Below are positions 5,322 through 7,267 of a stretch of DNA of 7,267 nucleotides, piece by piece. Source of the stretch: Opitutia bacterium UBA957 (GTDB lineage: Bacteria > Verrucomicrobiota > Verrucomicrobiia > Opitutales > UBA953); contig DBCN01000026.1 of NCBI GenBank assembly GCA_002293065.1, forward strand, positions 1 through 7,267, in the 5' to 3' direction. The notes below the pieces were generated by a model, which searched no databases, was not told the DNA's origin, and worked only from the letters and a program-made list of their open reading frames with translations. The translations under genes were made by a program, and so were the position numbers. Every line of letters begins with the position of its first letter. Positions within the stretch are counted from its first letter, which is position 1.

Positions 5322-7267
5322 TCAGCTGCGGGCCGTCCAACGGTGGAAGTCCTCGTCGTCCGTCAGGATCTCGGGGTCGCCGTATTCCGTCGACAGCAGG
5401 GTCTTGTAGGTCTCGTCCGCGAACCGTCGGCAGTGCAGGAGCACGCGCGCGGTATGGCCGGGCGCGCGGACCAGCCGGCCGAGCGCTTGGTTGACCTTGC
5501 GCATGCCTGGGCGGACGTACGCCAAGGCGAACGCGTCTTCGGCGCCGTCCTGCACGTGCATCTTACGGCGGGCTTCCTGCAGCGCATTGACCTCGGGGAG
5601 GGCGGGGCCGACGACGACCGCCGAGCGGATGCGACCACCTAGCATGTCGACGCCTTCCCCGAGCGAGCCACCCAGGATGAGGCAAAGGATGGTGTTTCGG
5701 TCCAGCGCTTCTTCGACGAAGCGGGCGGTGCCTTCGGGGCCGAGGCCGCGGGGCTGCAGGGCGACGGGGGCATGCGGCTTCAACCGTTGGATTTCCGCGA
5801 CGATGCTTTCGGCGTAGCGGTAGGACGGGAAGAAGGCCGCCACCGCACCTTCTTCGGAAAGCTTGAGGAGCGCGTTCGCCGTGCGGTTGGCATGGGACTC
5901 GCGCGTCTTGAGGCGCGTATCGACGCGGCCATCGATCGCCACCGTGTACGCTTCCTGTCGCCACGGGGCGAGTGCATCCACGCGCGTGAGCGTGTCGGGG
6001 TCGAGGCCGCATTCGGCCGCCAAAGCGCCGCGCGGGCCGGGCGTGGCCGTCATCAGAAGGGCATGCGCGAACGCTCCGAGGCGTTCGCCGGTGGCCTTGG
6101 CGGCGGAGAGACAATCCAAGTTGAGCAGTCCGGGTTTGGGCGACCAGAGCAGCCAACCCAGGTCGGCGGCTTCGAGCCGTTGTGACCACAGGGCGGCGTT
6201 CCAGACACCCGCGCGGGCTTCCTCAGGTAATGTGTCCGTATCGAGCGGGAAGGCCGTGCCCAGGAGCGACATCTTTTCGGCCAGGGCCATGGCCTCGACG
6301 CGGTCGTCGGGCGAGAGGGCGTCGGCCTTGGGCAGGCGGTGCAGGAAGTCGGCCCATGCTTGCATCGTCGTGCACCACGGCGCGGGGGCTTTGCAGGCGG
6401 ACAACGTGAAGGCGAAGTCGGCCGCGGACTGCGCCTCATCCCGCAGGGAAAGGCATTCGGCCGCGCGTTCGGGTAGGTTATGCGCTTCGTCGACGATGAG
6501 CACCGTGTCGCTATCGTTCCAGCCCGGGACGGTTTCGAGGGCCGAACGGTTGCGCGGCGAGAAGACGTAGTTGTAGTCGCAGATGACGACTTCCGCGTGG
6601 CCGAGCATTGCTTTCGTGATGTCCCAAGGAGGTACGCCGGCGATGCGGCCGAGTTCCCGGATGCGCCGCAGCTCGGCGCCATCGGCGAGCAGCGCCTGCG
6701 GGTCGATGGCCGCCCGGGCCCAATTGCGGCGGATCTCTTCGGGGTCGTCGGAGAGTCCATCGATCTCGTGTTCGGAACGCGGTCGAAGCACCAACGCGCG
6801 CAGTTCGCCGGGTTTGGCCAAGCGGCGCAGTTCCGCGAGCACTTGGATTTGGCCCGTCCCTTTGCCGGTGAGGTAGAGCAGGCGACCGGCCCGCCCGCTG
6901 CGCAGGAGCGAGAGCCCGTGGCGCAAGGCCGCGGAAGTCTTCCCGAAGCCGGTGGGCGCGACCATCAGGCGGATGGGCGACTCCATCGTCGCTTGGTCGA
7001 GGTCCGCGCAAGCCTGGAGCCATTCCGAACGGGGTTCCTTGAACGGAATCCGGTCGGGCAGATTGAGCAACCGGGCATGGCTGGCGCGGCGGTTCTCCGC
7101 ATGGGCCGCGAGCGTTTCCGCCTGCTGCAGCAGGTCGGCCTCGGCCGTATCCGGCAACGCCATCGTCTGCTTGGAACCGTCGGTCGGGTCGACGAAGACC
7201 AATTCACCGATGATTTCGCCGGCGCCAGGGCGCAGGCGGGCCGCATGGCAATAAGCACCCAACTGCA
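5322..7267 (-). CDS. Rad3/XPD/DinG-family superfamily 2 DNA helicase, 5' end beyond window
   Basis: ATP-dependent DNA helicase, probably in DNA repair or replication-intermediate processing. The frame is open to the right edge; the TTG at 7262 is preceded by further in-frame sense sequence, so it is read as an internal Leu. Residues here count from it (646 visible). Seen: Walker A APTGFGKT (102-109), ICDYNYVFSP (227-236), motif II VDEAH (257-261), an arch-like region (about 265-395), MTATPG (404-409), motif V GGSLGEGVDM (531-540), and motif VI QALGRLVRA (592-600). In XPD-type helicases four Cys between motifs I and II hold a 4Fe-4S cluster; only Cys228 lies there, so the cluster appears absent. 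The QLGAYCHAARLR start, followed by two strand-like stretches, resembles the end of a PD-(D/E)XK nuclease domain, as in nuclease-helicase fusions of this family. The nuclease assignment is inference. Confidence 0.88.
   Translation of the reverse strand, partial: QLGAYCHAARLRPGAGEIIGELVFVDPTDGSKQTMALPDTAEADLLQQAETLAAHAENRRASHARLLNLPDRIPFKEPRSEWLQACADLDQATMESPIRLMVAPTGFGKTSAALRHGLSLLRSGRAGRLLYLTGKGTGQIQVLAELRRLAKPGELRALVLRPRSEHEIDGLSDDPEEIRRNWARAAIDPQALLADGAELRRIRELGRIAGVPPWDITKAMLGHAEVVICDYNYVFSPRNRSALETVPGWNDSDTVLIVDEAHNLPERAAECLSLRDEAQSAADFAFTLSACKAPAPWCTTMQAWADFLHRLPKADALSPDDRVEAMALAEKMSLLGTAFPLDTDTLPEEARAGVWNAALWSQRLEAADLGWLLWSPKPGLLNLDCLSAAKATGERLGAFAHALLMTATPGPRGALAAECGLDPDTLTRVDALAPWRQEAYTVAIDGRVDTRLKTRESHANRTANALLKLSEEGAVAAFFPSYRYAESIVAEIQRLKPHAPVALQPRGLGPEGTARFVEEALDRNTILCLILGGSLGEGVDMLGGRIRSAVVVGPALPEVNALQEARRKMHVQDGAEDAFALAYVRPGMRKVNQALGRLVRAPGHTARVLLHCRRFADETYKTLLSTEYGDPEILTDDEDFHRWTARS

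Noticed and set aside
7260..7262. TTG as the start codon of the helicase
   Set aside because: The reading frame is open to the window edge and residues just upstream continue in frame. The visible N-terminus looks like the end of a preceding domain, so the gene is treated as 5' partial.

Overview
The window is high-GC bacterial DNA (my estimate by eye, not a count, is about 65% G+C). It is packed with chromosomal housekeeping genes. I see no mobile element, CRISPR array, tRNA, rRNA or extended repeat. The combination of a class II lysyl-tRNA synthetase directly followed by a Lol-type permease and ATPase, with dTMP/folate genes divergent from it, points to a Gram-negative, outer-membrane-bearing organism. 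My best guess is the Verrucomicrobiota (Opitutales-like), but this rests on recollection of gene order and needs a search.

Layout: (1) Minus strand, 1-1127: thymidylate synthase (thyA) followed 4 nt later by dihydrofolate reductase (folA). folA runs off the left edge. (2) 1128-1241: a 114-bp divergent intergenic region, the only substantial non-coding stretch. (3) Plus strand, 1242-4626: lysS, a LolC/LolE-family permease and a LolD-type ABC ATPase, packed as an apparent operon (15-nt gap, then 8-nt overlap). (4) Plus strand, 4665-5315: an NfsB-like FMN nitroreductase, 38 nt after lolD and possibly in the same transcript. (5) Minus strand, 5322 to the right edge: a large Rad3/XPD/DinG-type superfamily 2 helicase, convergent with the nitroreductase and separated from it by 6 bp. 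Its N-terminus lies outside the window and is probably a PD-(D/E)XK nuclease domain.

Functionally, thyA and folA form the classical dTMP synthesis and folate recycling pair. The lysS operon joins a translation enzyme with an inner-membrane lipoprotein-release transporter. The helicase is the most interesting gene: it looks like a member of a nuclease-helicase fusion family in which the usual four-cysteine Fe-S cluster has been lost. I do not see a clearly undescribed multi-gene system here. The unusual points are at the level of individual proteins (helicase Fe-S loss, a LysRS active-site substitution) and gene packing. Several very long antisense reading frames are products of the GC-rich codon usage.
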